Of a DNA stretch of 64,000 bases, positions 50,826 through 58,559 are shown in pieces (position 1 is the stretch's first letter; every line of letters starts with the position of its first letter). The position numbers and the translations under genes were made by a program. The notes below the pieces were generated by a model, which worked only from the letters and a program-made list of their open reading frames with translations, was not told where the DNA came from and did no database searches. The stretch comes from an uncultured Clostridia bacterium (GTDB taxonomy: Bacteria; Bacillota; Clostridia; Oscillospirales; Acutalibacteraceae). The stretch covers positions 1 to 64,000 of the forward strand of contig CAMVLW010000005.1 of assembly GCA_947168445.1 (NCBI GenBank), read 5' to 3'.

Positions 50826-52229
50826 ATGATTTTATATAATTCACTCGGACAAACCAAGCAGGAATTCATTCCCTACACTCCCGGAAAGGTGAATATGTAT
50901 ACCTGCGGTCCCACCGTGTATCACTACGCGCATATCGGCAACCTGCGCACCTACATCATGGAGGACGTGCTGGAAAAGTATCTCCGTTTTTCGGGCTATG
51001 ACGTGAAACGCGTGATGAACATCACCGACGTGGGACATCTTTCCAGCGACGCCGACACCGGCGAGGACAAAATGCTCAAGGGCGCCAAGCGCGAGCACAA
51101 GACCGTGATGGAAATCGCGCAGTTTTACACCGACGCTTTCTTTGCGGACTGCGAAAAGCTGAACATCAAGCGCCCCGACGTGGTGGAGCCAGCCACCAAC
51201 TGCATTGATGAATTTATCGACATGGTTTCCGTTCTGCTTGAAAAGGGCTACGCCTATCTTGCGGGCGGCAACGTGTATTTTGACACCTCCAAGCTGAGCA
51301 CCTACTATGTGTTCGGCAACATGAACGAGGAGGATTTGGCTGTCGGCGTGCGCGACAGCGTGGAAGAGGACGAGAACAAGCGCAACAAAACCGACTTTGT
51401 ACTCTGGTTCACCAAATCCAAATTTGAGGACCAGGAGCTGAAATGGGAGTCGCCTTGGGGCGTCGGCTATCCCGGCTGGCACATTGAGTGCTCCTGTATC
51501 AGCAAAAAGCACAACGGCGAGTTTTTGGACATTCACTGCGGCGGCATTGACAACGCTTTCCCCCACCACACCAACGAAATCGCCCAGAGCGAGGCGTATC
51601 TCGGTCATCCGTGGTGCAAATACTGGTTCCATGTGCTCCACCTCAACGACGCCCGCGGCAAAATGAGCAAGTCAAAGGGCGACTTTCTGACGGTTTCGCT
51701 GCTTGAAAGCAAGGGCTACGACCCGGTGGTTTACCGCATGTTCTGCTTACAGAGCCACTACCGCAAGCCGCTGACCTTCTCCTACGAAAGCCTTGACAAC
51801 TGCGTAAAGGCATATGACAAGCTGAAAAAGCGCATTGCCGCTCTCAGTGCGGACGGTGAAATTGAGCAGGACAAGGCTGACGCGCTGATTGGCAAGTTCA
51901 AGGACGCAATGGACAACGACCTCAACACCTCGCTCGGCTTGACGGTCGTATATGACGTTTTGAAGGCGGACGCGAACGACGCGACCAAGCGCTATGTGCT
52001 CGGCGAGCTCGACAAGGTGCTCTCGCTCAACCTGCTCACCGAAAAGGAAGAAGCGCCCAAGGAGAGCAATCCGCAGGACGCGGAGATTGAGGCGCTGATT
52101 CAAAAGCGCACCGAAGCCCGCAAAAATAAAGACTGGGCAACCGCCGACGCGATTCGCGACCAGCTTGCGGCGATGAAGGTGGTTGTGGTTGATACCAAGG
52201 AAGGTATCAGCTGGCACTACGCGGAATAA
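50826..52229 (+). CDS. cysS: Cysteinyl-tRNA synthetase
   Basis: 467 residues. Zn ligand and HIGH region MYTCGPTVYHYAHIGNLRTY, GVGYPGWHIECSCIS with further zinc ligands, and KMSKSKGDF. C-terminal helical DALR-like domain. Essential aminoacylation. AAAGGAG precedes the ATG; 22 bp after pgsA. Confidence 0.97.
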   Translation: MILYNSLGQTKQEFIPYTPGKVNMYTCGPTVYHYAHIGNLRTYIMEDVLEKYLRFSGYDVKRVMNITDVGHLSSDADTGEDKMLKGAKREHKTVMEIAQFYTDAFFADCEKLNIKRPDVVEPATNCIDEFIDMVSVLLEKGYAYLAGGNVYFDTSKLSTYYVFGNMNEEDLAVGVRDSVEEDENKRNKTDFVLWFTKSKFEDQELKWESPWGVGYPGWHIECSCISKKHNGEFLDIHCGGIDNAFPHHTNEIAQSEAYLGHPWCKYWFHVLHLNDARGKMSKSKGDFLTVSLLESKGYDPVVYRMFCLQSHYRKPLTFSYESLDNCVKAYDKLKKRIAALSADGEIEQDKADALIGKFKDAMDNDLNTSLGLTVVYDVLKADANDATKRYVLGELDKVLSLNLLTEKEEAPKESNPQDAEIEALIQKRTEARKNKDWATADAIRDQLAAMKVVVVDTKEGISWHYAE

Positions 52230-52452
52230 TGACAGCGCAGCTGTCAATTCATTTCGGAACGAAAATTCATGGCGCAGCCAATTCATGACCGCAGGTCAAT
52301 TCATTCCTGCCGCAATTATTTGAGCGTGTTTGAGAGGTTTCTATATACGGAAAGCCTTGATGCAGGGATGAATTGTTGCGCTGCAACATGAATTGTTCCT
52401 TCGGACATGAATTGTGCCCTGCACATGAATTGATTTGCGGGGCAAATCATTA
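52230..52452. repeat. Hairpin-array element downstream of cysS
   Basis: Left arm hairpins TGACAGC-GCA-GCTGTCA, TTCG-GAA-CGAA, GGC-GCA-GCC, GACC-GCA-GGTC, joined by CAATTCAT-type words. Core TTCCTGCCGCA to GATGCAGGG, alignable with the core at 42830-42895. Right arm GTTGC-GCT-GCAAC, TGTTC/GGACA, GTGC-CCT-GCAC, GATTTGC-GGG-GCAAATC, joined by ATGAATTG. Confidence 0.85.
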
Positions 52453-52464
52453 ATAAAACGAAGG

Positions 52465-52501
52465 TTCCCTCCATATACATTAGTAATGTATACGGAGGGA
52501 A
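52465..52501 (+). promoter_or_regulatory. Hairpin that pairs the ribosome site of the deacetylase gene
   Basis: Arms TTCCCTCCATATACATTA (52465-52482) and TAATGTATACGGAGGGAA (52484-52501), one A-C mismatch. The right arm contains the GGAGGG ribosome site, and TTTTTT follows before ATG 52508. It could hide the site or act as a conditional terminator. Confidence 0.7.
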
Positions 52502-52507
52502 TTTTTT

Positions 52508-53275
52508 ATGAAGCTATTGATACTGACCAAGCGGAGCCTGTTCTCCATAGCGCTGTGTCTGCTCGCGGGCTTTGCGGCGCTTTGCGTGACCGTGAGCTCC
52601 ACCACAAAAGCCGTTCAGACCGCCGCCGAGCCAAAGGTGAACCCGGTTTACCGCGTGGCAAGCGACAAAAAACAGGTCGCCATTTCCTTTGACGCGGCGT
52701 GGGGCAACGAGGAAACAACACAGCTGCTGGAAATTTTGGACAAATACAAGGTCAAGGCGACCTTCTTCCTTGTCGGTGACTGGGTAGATAAATTTCCCGG
52801 CGACGTGAAAAACATCGCCGCCAAAGGGCACGACATCGGCAACCACAGCGACACCCACCCTCACCTGCCGCAGCTTTCGGAGGAAAAGGCAGGCGCGGAG
52901 ATTGCCGCCTGCAATGAAAAAATCGAAGCGCTCACCGGGCACTGCCCCACCCTGTTCCGCCCGCCCTACGGCGATTATAACAACATGGTGGTGAACACCG
53001 TGAAAAGCATGGGCATGTACTGCGTGCAGTGGGATGTTGATTCTCTCGACTGGAAAGACCCTTCTCCCGAACAGCTCACGCAGAACGTGCTGAAAAAGGT
53101 GACGGACGGCTCCATTGTCCTCATGCACAACGGCGCAAAAAACACCCCTGCCGCGCTGCCCGGTATTATCAAGGGCATACAAGACAAGGGGTTTGAGATT
53201 GTGTTGATTAAGGATTTGATTCCCGAGGGAGAGTACTATACGGATGTGCAGGGGGAGCTGCATCTGTCTAATTGA
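52508..53275 (+). CDS. Polysaccharide deacetylase (PdaB-like, sporulation/cell-wall type)
   Basis: 255 residues. Membrane-anchored N-terminus (KRSLFSIALCLLAGFAALCV), then a NodB domain: VAISFDAAWGNEET (metal Asp), IGNHSDTHPHL (the HxxxH-type motif SDTHPH), TLFRPPYGDYN (RPPYG), WDVDSLDWKDPS and VLMHNGAKNTP. SFDAAWGNE is typical of PdaB-like proteins acting on peptidoglycan sugars outside the cell. The last 240 bp are repeated at 55680-55924. Confidence 0.92.
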   Translation: MKLLILTKRSLFSIALCLLAGFAALCVTVSSTTKAVQTAAEPKVNPVYRVASDKKQVAISFDAAWGNEETTQLLEILDKYKVKATFFLVGDWVDKFPGDVKNIAAKGHDIGNHSDTHPHLPQLSEEKAGAEIAACNEKIEALTGHCPTLFRPPYGDYNNMVVNTVKSMGMYCVQWDVDSLDWKDPSPEQLTQNVLKKVTDGSIVLMHNGAKNTPAALPGIIKGIQDKGFEIVLIKDLIPEGEYYTDVQGELHLSN

Positions 53276-53304
53276 AAATAGAAAGATCAAAAATCGATTA
53301 TTAA

Positions 53305-53745
53305 TCAAAAATGACTTTTATAATAATCATATGAATACATCATTTTTCCATTTAAAAAGAATACATTATCAGAAACAAACCATTCAGTGTATTTTACGTC
53401 TGCACAATTGTTAATAAAATTATCTTCTGAATCATTACAGAAAGTAAATGATTTCCAATACTCTTCATTTTCAGAATAATTGACAGAGGAAAGGTAGGAG
53501 AAATTATCACCATCAACCTTAAAATATCCGGTTAACTCAAGTGGTTCATTATCAATATCATAGCTATGATGAATTGTACCATCATTTTCAAATGATCCAA
53601 CCTCTGTTTTTCCGTTATGTAAGCAATACCATTTGCCAACCACCAAATCTCTTTTACTTTTGTTGCTATTCTCGCAACCAGAACAACAAGAAAGTACAAA
53701 AAAAGCAAAAACGGTAGTTATCGAAAGTAAAACTATTCTTTTCAT
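53305..53745 (-). CDS. Putative small lipoprotein, AT-rich
   Basis: 146 residues. Signal peptide (KRIVLLSITTVFAFFVLSCCSGC) with Cys residues in a lipobox-like VLSC. The mature part (VVGKWYCLHNGKTEVGSFENDGTI..YDIDNEPLELTGYFKVDGD) resembles lipocalin-like small lipoproteins that begin with GxW, but I cannot name a family. Clearly lower GC than the flanks, suggesting transfer. Inside the segment flanked by the deacetylase duplication. Confidence 0.7.
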   Translation of the reverse strand: MKRIVLLSITTVFAFFVLSCCSGCENSNKSKRDLVVGKWYCLHNGKTEVGSFENDGTIHHSYDIDNEPLELTGYFKVDGDNFSYLSSVNYSENEEYWKSFTFCNDSEDNFINNCADVKYTEWFVSDNVFFLNGKMMYSYDYYKSHF

Positions 53746-53813
53746 AATAACACTTTCTTTCAATGTAATTACAAAGTTTTTTCATATTTTAGTATAACAC
53801 GCTTATTGATAAA

Positions 53814-54080
53814 ATGCAAGACAATTTATTAATGTTGGATTTTGCATTATCTGATATACAGCGAGATTTTGACCGCATTTATGAATATCGTGAAAGAATA
53901 AACAGATACCACGAGAGCTTAACAATACTCGGCAGTCTTAAAAGCTATTCCAAAACTGACCTTGATGCGACCTTTATGCGGATGAAAGAAGATTATATGA
54001 GAAACGGTCATTTCAAACCTGCCTACAATATACAAATCGGCGTTGAGAGCGAGTACATCGTTGATTTAGGTTTGTACCCT
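53814..54080 (+). pseudogene. Remnant of an IS1182-family transposase
   Basis: A frame of about 90 codons contains [23 protein letters not shown] and [17 protein letters not shown], the well-conserved middle of IS1182-type DDE transposases (the [15 protein letters not shown] block). The N-terminal third and all after about 54080 are missing, and no inverted ends are visible. 54081-54320 shows no gene. Confidence 0.8.
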
Positions 54081-54321
54081 ATTTTCATGCAAAACAAAGT
54101 CAAGACCAAAACGCAATTTTTCTGCCTGCGTTCACGTTTAACTTCAAGAAACCATGGAGCTGAACACTCGATAGGCGTTTAGGTTTTGATTTATTCAAAA
54201 AGAAACCTGCGTAAATCTGCAAAATCTTTCAACCTCAAACAAAAAGAGAGAGGAAAACTCCACCCTCTGGTTTATTGTGTGTTGTTTCAATTCCATTTTT
54301 CATTATTTTATTTAAGACAGA

Positions 54322-54356
54322 AGGCTGCCGCCAAATTTTTCGATTTGCGACAGCCT
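54322..54356 (-). terminator. Hairpin after the minus-strand lipoprotein gene
   Basis: Stem AGGCTGTCGCAAAT / ATTTGGCGGCAGCCT with a G-U pair and one bulge; few T follow, so it may be a weak terminator or an IS end. Confidence 0.45.
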
Positions 54357-54376
54357 CTTATCAAAATACTCTTAAA

Positions 54377-55138
54377 TCATACTCTTAAATCTAATTCGTT
54401 GACTCTGTCTTTTTCCGCACTGACGGTGATATTCAACATAATGTCGTTATTTTTATCCTCATACATCAGCACTGCAAATCCCAAGTTTTCCGCCACAACA
54501 ATGGAGTCGGGATTTTTGCCGAGCGCGGTGAGAATGTCCTTAATAGAGCTGTCCTGTGTGAAGCCCTGATATTCAAAACCCAGACAAACCTGCGTGGGGT
54601 CAATTTCGGGGTTATGGCGAACGTATTGTATATGGTAAATCTCACACTCCTGCATGGGCTTTGCCTCACCTGTGTCGTTGACCATGGCAATCTCGATGTG
54701 TTCCCCTTTGCTGTTTTTGGGCAGCTTGACGATGGTAGCCAAATGTGGCTTCAGCTCCTCGTTGTCGCAATCGGTAGTGTAGCCCTTTTCCACAACGTCT
54801 TTGTAAAGTTCGCCCAGTGAAAAGGTATTGCCGTCGGCATATGTAATCGACTTGGACAACACTATACCGCTGGCATTTTTTGCATTAAAATCATTGTCAT
54901 TCTCTTCATAGGCAGACAAGTCGATTGCCTTGGCGAGATAGTCCTTTACGGTCGTGCCGCTGTCTTCCGATTCTGTTGTTTCGACAACACTGCTCTGCGT
55001 TTCCTCCGCACGGCTACTTTGCTCCGCCGTCATGGAGCTTTCGGTGGAAGAGGAAGATGAACCGCATGCCGTCAACGAAAAAGCGCCGATTACCGCAACG
55101 AATGTTGCCGCTAAAAAGCGAATTGTTCTTTTGTTCAT
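54377..55138 (-). CDS. Lipoprotein of unknown function
   Basis: 253 residues. Lipobox LTAC at about residue 22-25, then a Ser/Glu/Thr-rich linker (SSSSSTESSMTAEQSSRAEE) and a globular domain of about 190 residues (DYLAKAIDLSAYEENDNDFNAKNASGIVLSKSITYADG). No family recognised. GGAGAAA lies upstream of the ATG. Own promoter. In the low-GC segment between the two deacetylase 3' copies. Confidence 0.8.
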   Translation of the reverse strand: MNKRTIRFLAATFVAVIGAFSLTACGSSSSSTESSMTAEQSSRAEETQSSVVETTESEDSGTTVKDYLAKAIDLSAYEENDNDFNAKNASGIVLSKSITYADGNTFSLGELYKDVVEKGYTTDCDNEELKPHLATIVKLPKNSKGEHIEIAMVNDTGEAKPMQECEIYHIQYVRHNPEIDPTQVCLGFEYQGFTQDSSIKDILTALGKNPDSIVVAENLGFAVLMYEDKNNDIMLNITVSAEKDRVNELDLRV

Positions 55139-55170
55139 AATGATTTCTCCTTTTATGTATAATTTATTAT

Positions 55171-55199
55171 ATTATAGCAATGAAATAGGCAGTTGTCAA
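55171..55199 (-). promoter_or_regulatory. Promoter of the 54377-55138 lipoprotein gene
   Basis: TTGACA (55194-55199), 17-bp spacer, TATAAT (55171-55176) on the minus strand: a perfect consensus. Confidence 0.85.
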
Positions 55200-55266
55200 G
55201 AATATCATATATACAAATTCACGTCAAACTATTTTTTAAATTAAATGTAGAAATAATAACACCGAT

Positions 55267-55411
55267 GTCATTCTGAGCGGTGGCCAAAGGGCAAAACGCT
55301 GAGCATTTAGAGCGAAGAATCCCAATCGGAGACGCGCCATTGTTTCCTATCATAGGGATTCTTCAACTATTTGCTGTCGCAAATTCGCCTATATGTGACC
55401 GATCAGAATGA
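55267..55411. repeat. MITE-like element with 15-bp terminal inverted repeats
   Basis: Left end GTCATTCTGAGCGGT (55267-55281), right end GACCGATCAGAATGAC (55396-55411), one mismatch. A nested AGAATCCC / GGGATTCT pair lies inside. No ORF. The spacer from here to 55679 shows no gene. Confidence 0.7.
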
Positions 55412-55679
55412 CTTGAATAAATGATTACAAAATTATTAACAAATTAGATTGACGTGTATACATATTTTCCTATCGGTTTTATTTTTTATGCGGATATTAT
55501 GAGTAGTTCGCAAAGAAATATTTAGCGACAGCTCGTTGTATTATTGCAGGGTTGGAGTGTTGACAAGAGAGGAAATATTTGAATAATTTATCAATGTTGA
55601 ATTTTTAAAAACAAATAACAGATTAAGTATAACCATAAGTTTAGCCATTATGAAAAATGTATTTTTACTCTTGTGTCGG

Positions 55680-55924
55680 ATGTTGATTCTCTCGACTGGA
55701 AAGACCCTTCTCCCGAACAGCTCACGCAGAACGTGCTGAAAAAGGTGACGGACGGCTCCATTGTCCTCATGCACAACGGCGCAAAAAATACCCCTGCCGC
55801 GCTGCCGTCGATTATCGAGGGCATACAAGACAAGGGGTACGAAATTGTGCTGATTAAGGATTTGATTCCCGAGGGCGAGTATTATACGGACGTACAGGGA
55901 GAGCTTCACTTAATGGAAAATTGA
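55680..55924 (+). pseudogene. Duplicated 3' part of the polysaccharide deacetylase gene
   Basis: From GATGTTGATTCTCTCGACTGG to the stop it repeats 53035-53275 with a handful of base changes (about 80 codons: VDSLDWKDPSPEQL to GELHL, then MEN). It lacks the N-terminal two thirds including SFDAAW and the His motif, so it cannot encode an active enzyme. The identity ends sharply at its 5' side. Confidence 0.9.
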
Positions 55925-55944
55925 AAATGGAAAGTGGAAAATTG
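55910..55944. repeat. 7-bp tandem array (ATGGAAA type) at the stop codon of the duplicated fragment
   Basis: ATGGAAA, ATTGAAA, ATGGAAA, GTGGAAA, ATTG; the TGA of the fragment lies within units 1-2. Confidence 0.7.
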
Positions 55945-55946
55945 TA

Positions 55947-55975
55947 TTGACTTTACAATGTGATTGTTATATAAT
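55947..55975 (+). promoter_or_regulatory. Forward promoter of the convergent small-RNA unit
   Basis: TTGACT (55947-55952), 17-bp spacer, TATAAT (55970-55975). It would start an RNA near 55982, at the left inverted repeat (55985-56008), running against the small ORF below. No protein gene follows on this strand. Confidence 0.75.
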
Positions 55976-56016
55976 GAGAGTGTAGAGAAATGGCATGGGC
56001 TGTTTCGCATTCATTA

Positions 56017-56068
56017 ACGGTTTTTTATTTTCAACCGCCTTGTTTTTGCAGAAACAGGGCGGTTACTT
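56017..56068. terminator. Shared hairpin of the convergent unit
   Basis: AACCGCC (56033-56039) pairs with GGCGGTT (56058-56064), loop of 18 nt containing a smaller CTGTTT/AAACAG-like pairing. T-rich stretch on the plus side past 56064 and an A/T tract at 56020-56030; termination strength unclear. Confidence 0.5.
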
Positions 56069-56125
56069 CTTTATGGTCAAGACAATGATTGTCACTAATA
56101 AAGCGAAACAAATGATGTATTCCAT
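56063..56125 (-). CDS. Candidate type I toxin: 20-residue hydrophobic peptide
   Basis: ATG 56125 to TAA 56063 encodes MEYIICFALLVTIIVLTIKK: one membrane helix with a Lys-Lys end, the size and shape of type I toxins and small membrane peptides. AGGGGG lies about 10 nt upstream. A TTGATT-17-TATAAT promoter (56188-56216) drives it, and an opposing promoter (55947-55975) would make a full antisense RNA. No family match is known to me; the call rests on this architecture. Confidence 0.6.
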   Translation of the reverse strand: MEYIICFALLVTIIVLTIKK

Positions 56126-56187
56126 AATCTTTTAACACCCCCTCTCATAAAGGGTGCTGAAACAGCCGCCGCCATTTCTCCAAAAGA

Positions 56188-56216
56188 ATTATAACATATC
56201 TTATTCGACAAATCAA
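56188..56216 (-). promoter_or_regulatory. Promoter of the candidate toxin mRNA
   Basis: TTGATT (56211-56216), 17-bp spacer, TATAAT (56188-56193) on the minus strand; transcript start near 56181, at the right inverted repeat (56157-56180), which repeats the 5' sequence GAGAAATGGC..GGCTGTTTC of the opposing RNA. Confidence 0.75.
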
Positions 56217-56252
56217 TATCCCGCCACATAATTGCACAGGTACATTATATAG

Positions 56253-56285
56253 AAAACCGGCAGCCCAAATCGGACTGCCGGTTTT
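56253..56285. terminator. Terminator of the L,D-transpeptidase gene
   Basis: 11-bp stem AAAACCGGCAG / CTGCCGGTTTT; works on the minus strand, 22 bp past the stop codon, and possibly both ways. Confidence 0.9.
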
Positions 56286-56306
56286 CCGGAATTAATGATT
56301 CAAAAA

Positions 56307-57788
56307 TCAATAAACAATTACAGGTGTGCTGTAACCGGTGTTGTTGTAGATGGTCTTAACCGCGTTGTACGGTGTGTTGACGCAGCCGTGAGAGCCGCTG
56401 TAGAGGTAGATACTGCCGCCGAAGGTGTCGCGCCAGCTTGCGTCGTGGATACCGCAGCCGCCGCTGAACGCCATCCAGTAATCAACCGGGGAAGCGTAGC
56501 CGGGACCGACCAGCGTGGTGTTGGTCGCGCGCTGGAAGATGCTGAAGAAGCCCTTGGGGGTGTCGGAATAGTACTTTGTTCCGGTGACAACGGGTGTGTC
56601 AACCATCAGCTTGCCGTCCTTGTAGAACCACATGCGCTGCTGATTGATGTTGACCTCAACATAGGTGCTGCCCGCCGCGGTGCCGTACATAGAGTTGGAC
56701 ACGGTGATCGCCTTGGTGTCAGAGGTACCTGTGACGGTCACGCCGTTCTTCCTGCAAATGGGATACACGCGGAAATACAGCTTTTGACCGGAAGCCATGC
56801 GGCTTGTCATAAAGGAGGTTCCTGTAGTGGTGCCTGCATAGGTGTAGGCAATCGCGTTGGGATCCTTGGAATAATAGATGTCATATCTGGTGGCGTAGGG
56901 ATTTCTGTTCCAGCTCAGCCATACCTTGTAAAGATGAGAGCTGATGGCGAAATTCGGCGCGCCGAGACCCGACAGCACATTGATGGTGGAGCCTGCGGAA
57001 TGATAGGTGTTGCCGTTGGTGAGCACTCTGTAGGTGACGACCTTGTAGGTATAGGTGGTGCCGACCTTCACACTTGTGTCGGTGTAGCGGTTGTTCTTCT
57101 TGCCGACAATCGTCTTGACAAGCGAATAGCTGCCGCCGAGGGGCGCACGGTAAACCTTATAGCCGGTTGCGTTGTTGTTCATGTTCCACTTAACCTCGCA
57201 GACGGACGAGGAGCGGGTGCGCATCAGCACAGCGGGCTTGACCGGCTGGGTCGCGGTGGTAAGGGTGGTGGGCTCGCCGTAGTACTTTTTGCCGTCCTTC
57301 TCCACATAAGCAACCACTCTGCAATAGTGCATGGTGGACTGTCTGAGGTTGGTGACGGTCACAGCGGTCTGCTTGATTTCGGCAACCTTGGAGAAAACCG
57401 AGGTCTTGTCCGCGTCGCAGATGTAAACGGCATAGCCGGAAGCACCTTCGGTGACGTTCCACTTTAAGCTGATACGGTTGGTTTCATAAGAGGTTTTGCC
57501 GAGTCCGGTGACTCTGCCGACGGTGGGCTGCTCAGGCTCCTGAGGAGTTTCCTGCTCTTCGGGGTCGGCAACCGCTTCTGTCTGCAAACCGGCTGCAACT
57601 TCCTCTGCCGGCGCTTCCGCGGCAACTTCCTCTGCGGGCGCTTCCGCGGCAACCTCAACGGTTTCTACCGCGGCGGCAACCGCTTCGCCTTCCTCTTCGG
57701 CAGCGAAGGAGCTGACCGTCGCAAAAACGGAGAGCACGGTGAGAACAGCCAGCAGTGACGCCAGCAGGCGCTTTGATGTTCTTTTCAT
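56307..57788 (-). CDS. Secreted L,D-transpeptidase (YkuD) with Fn3-like repeats
   Basis: 493 residues. Signal peptide (RLLASLLAVLTVLSVFATVSSFA), an Ala/Glu/Val-rich linker (EAPAEEVAAEAPAEEVAA), three Fn3-type domains (about 95-180, 185-275, 280-370: SLKWNVTEGASGYAVYI and similar), then YkuD (about 375-493): VEVNINQQRMWFYKDGKLMVDTPVVTGT and the active-site block GIHDASWRDTFGG..YLYSGSHGCVN with catalytic Cys. It makes 3-3 cross-links in peptidoglycan outside the membrane. The same Fn3 type occurs in the protein at 63010. Confidence 0.94.
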   Translation of the reverse strand: MKRTSKRLLASLLAVLTVLSVFATVSSFAAEEEGEAVAAAVETVEVAAEAPAEEVAAEAPAEEVAAGLQTEAVADPEEQETPQEPEQPTVGRVTGLGKTSYETNRISLKWNVTEGASGYAVYICDADKTSVFSKVAEIKQTAVTVTNLRQSTMHYCRVVAYVEKDGKKYYGEPTTLTTATQPVKPAVLMRTRSSSVCEVKWNMNNNATGYKVYRAPLGGSYSLVKTIVGKKNNRYTDTSVKVGTTYTYKVVTYRVLTNGNTYHSAGSTINVLSGLGAPNFAISSHLYKVWLSWNRNPYATRYDIYYSKDPNAIAYTYAGTTTGTSFMTSRMASGQKLYFRVYPICRKNGVTVTGTSDTKAITVSNSMYGTAAGSTYVEVNINQQRMWFYKDGKLMVDTPVVTGTKYYSDTPKGFFSIFQRATNTTLVGPGYASPVDYWMAFSGGCGIHDASWRDTFGGSIYLYSGSHGCVNTPYNAVKTIYNNTGYSTPVIVY

Positions 57789-57893
57789 AGATTATCCCTT
57801 CTTTTAATTAGTATAACGGGACAAGCCCGTGTTGACGAGTATATCAAATACCCGCCGCGAATGATACAGATTCATGTCGCCGGAAACGGAAAA

Positions 57894-58391
57894 TTATGCC
57901 TTTTGTTCCGACAAAGACTTCACCACTTCCGCCTTAAACCGTTCAAAGGGTGAAATTTTGGCGTCAACCGGCTTGGGCTTCAGCGTCTTGGGCGACAGGT
58001 TTGAGGCTCCCGACTGGGCGTGCATTTGAATGACAATGCGCTCCTTTTGCAGCAGCGCGAACAGCTCGCTGAGGGTTTCGGTCGCCCAGATTTTCTTGAC
58101 GAGCTCGCTGTCGTCCTCACGCGGCACGGGAATCTCAACACCGCCGCAAACCGCCTTTTTGACCTCTTCCTTGAGCCTGTCGAGCGGAAGCTGCTTATTT
58201 TTGAGATACTCCTGCGTGCTCAGCTTTTTGGGGCGCACATTTGAGGCGTCGGATTGGGAATGCATTTGAATCTCAATCTGTTCGTTCTGAATCAGCGCAA
58301 ACAGCTGACTGAGCGAGGTGCAATCGTCAATCGCCCGCAGCAGCTCGTGTATGCCTTTCTTTTTATAGCCCGCACGATATGCGTTGTTCAC
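57894..58391 (-). CDS. Hypothetical protein with an internal duplication
   Basis: 165 residues, no signal peptide or membrane helix. Two copies of a unit of about 60 residues: SLSQLFALIQNEQIEIQMHSQSDASN.. ending PLDRLKEEVKKAV (about 24-83), and TLSELFALLQKERIVIQMHAQSGASN.. ending SPFERFKAEVVKSL (about 106-161). IQMH-QS-ASN is the core. I do not recognise the family. Start GTG 58391, five bases after AGGTG. Single gene. Confidence 0.75.
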   Translation of the reverse strand: MNNAYRAGYKKKGIHELLRAIDDCTSLSQLFALIQNEQIEIQMHSQSDASNVRPKKLSTQEYLKNKQLPLDRLKEEVKKAVCGGVEIPVPREDDSELVKKIWATETLSELFALLQKERIVIQMHAQSGASNLSPKTLKPKPVDAKISPFERFKAEVVKSLSEQKA

Positions 58392-58500
58392 TCAATCACC
58401 TGCCTTCATACAGCCGTCAAACAGCCGTCATTTTTTACCCATGATAGTATATTATACTAAAATATGAAAATTATTTCAAGGGCATTTCGGAATTTAATAG

Positions 58501-58529
58501 TTTACAGAGTTGTATTTTTATGTTATGCT
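58501..58529 (+). promoter_or_regulatory. Promoter of the GH25 gene
   Basis: TTTACA (58501-58506), 17-bp spacer, TATGCT (58524-58529). Confidence 0.6.
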
Positions 58530-58559
58530 AAAGATAATCGGGAAATGAGGTAATTTATT

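Noticed and set aside
54186..54569. 127-residue plus-strand frame downstream of the IS1182 remnant
   Set aside because: It overlaps the minus-strand lipoprotein gene and a hairpin, has no transposase motif and no ribosome site.
56073..56135. 20-codon plus-strand ORF (MVKTMIVTNKAK..) overlapping the candidate toxin
   Set aside because: No ribosome site and no hydrophobic or other signature; better seen as part of an antisense RNA.
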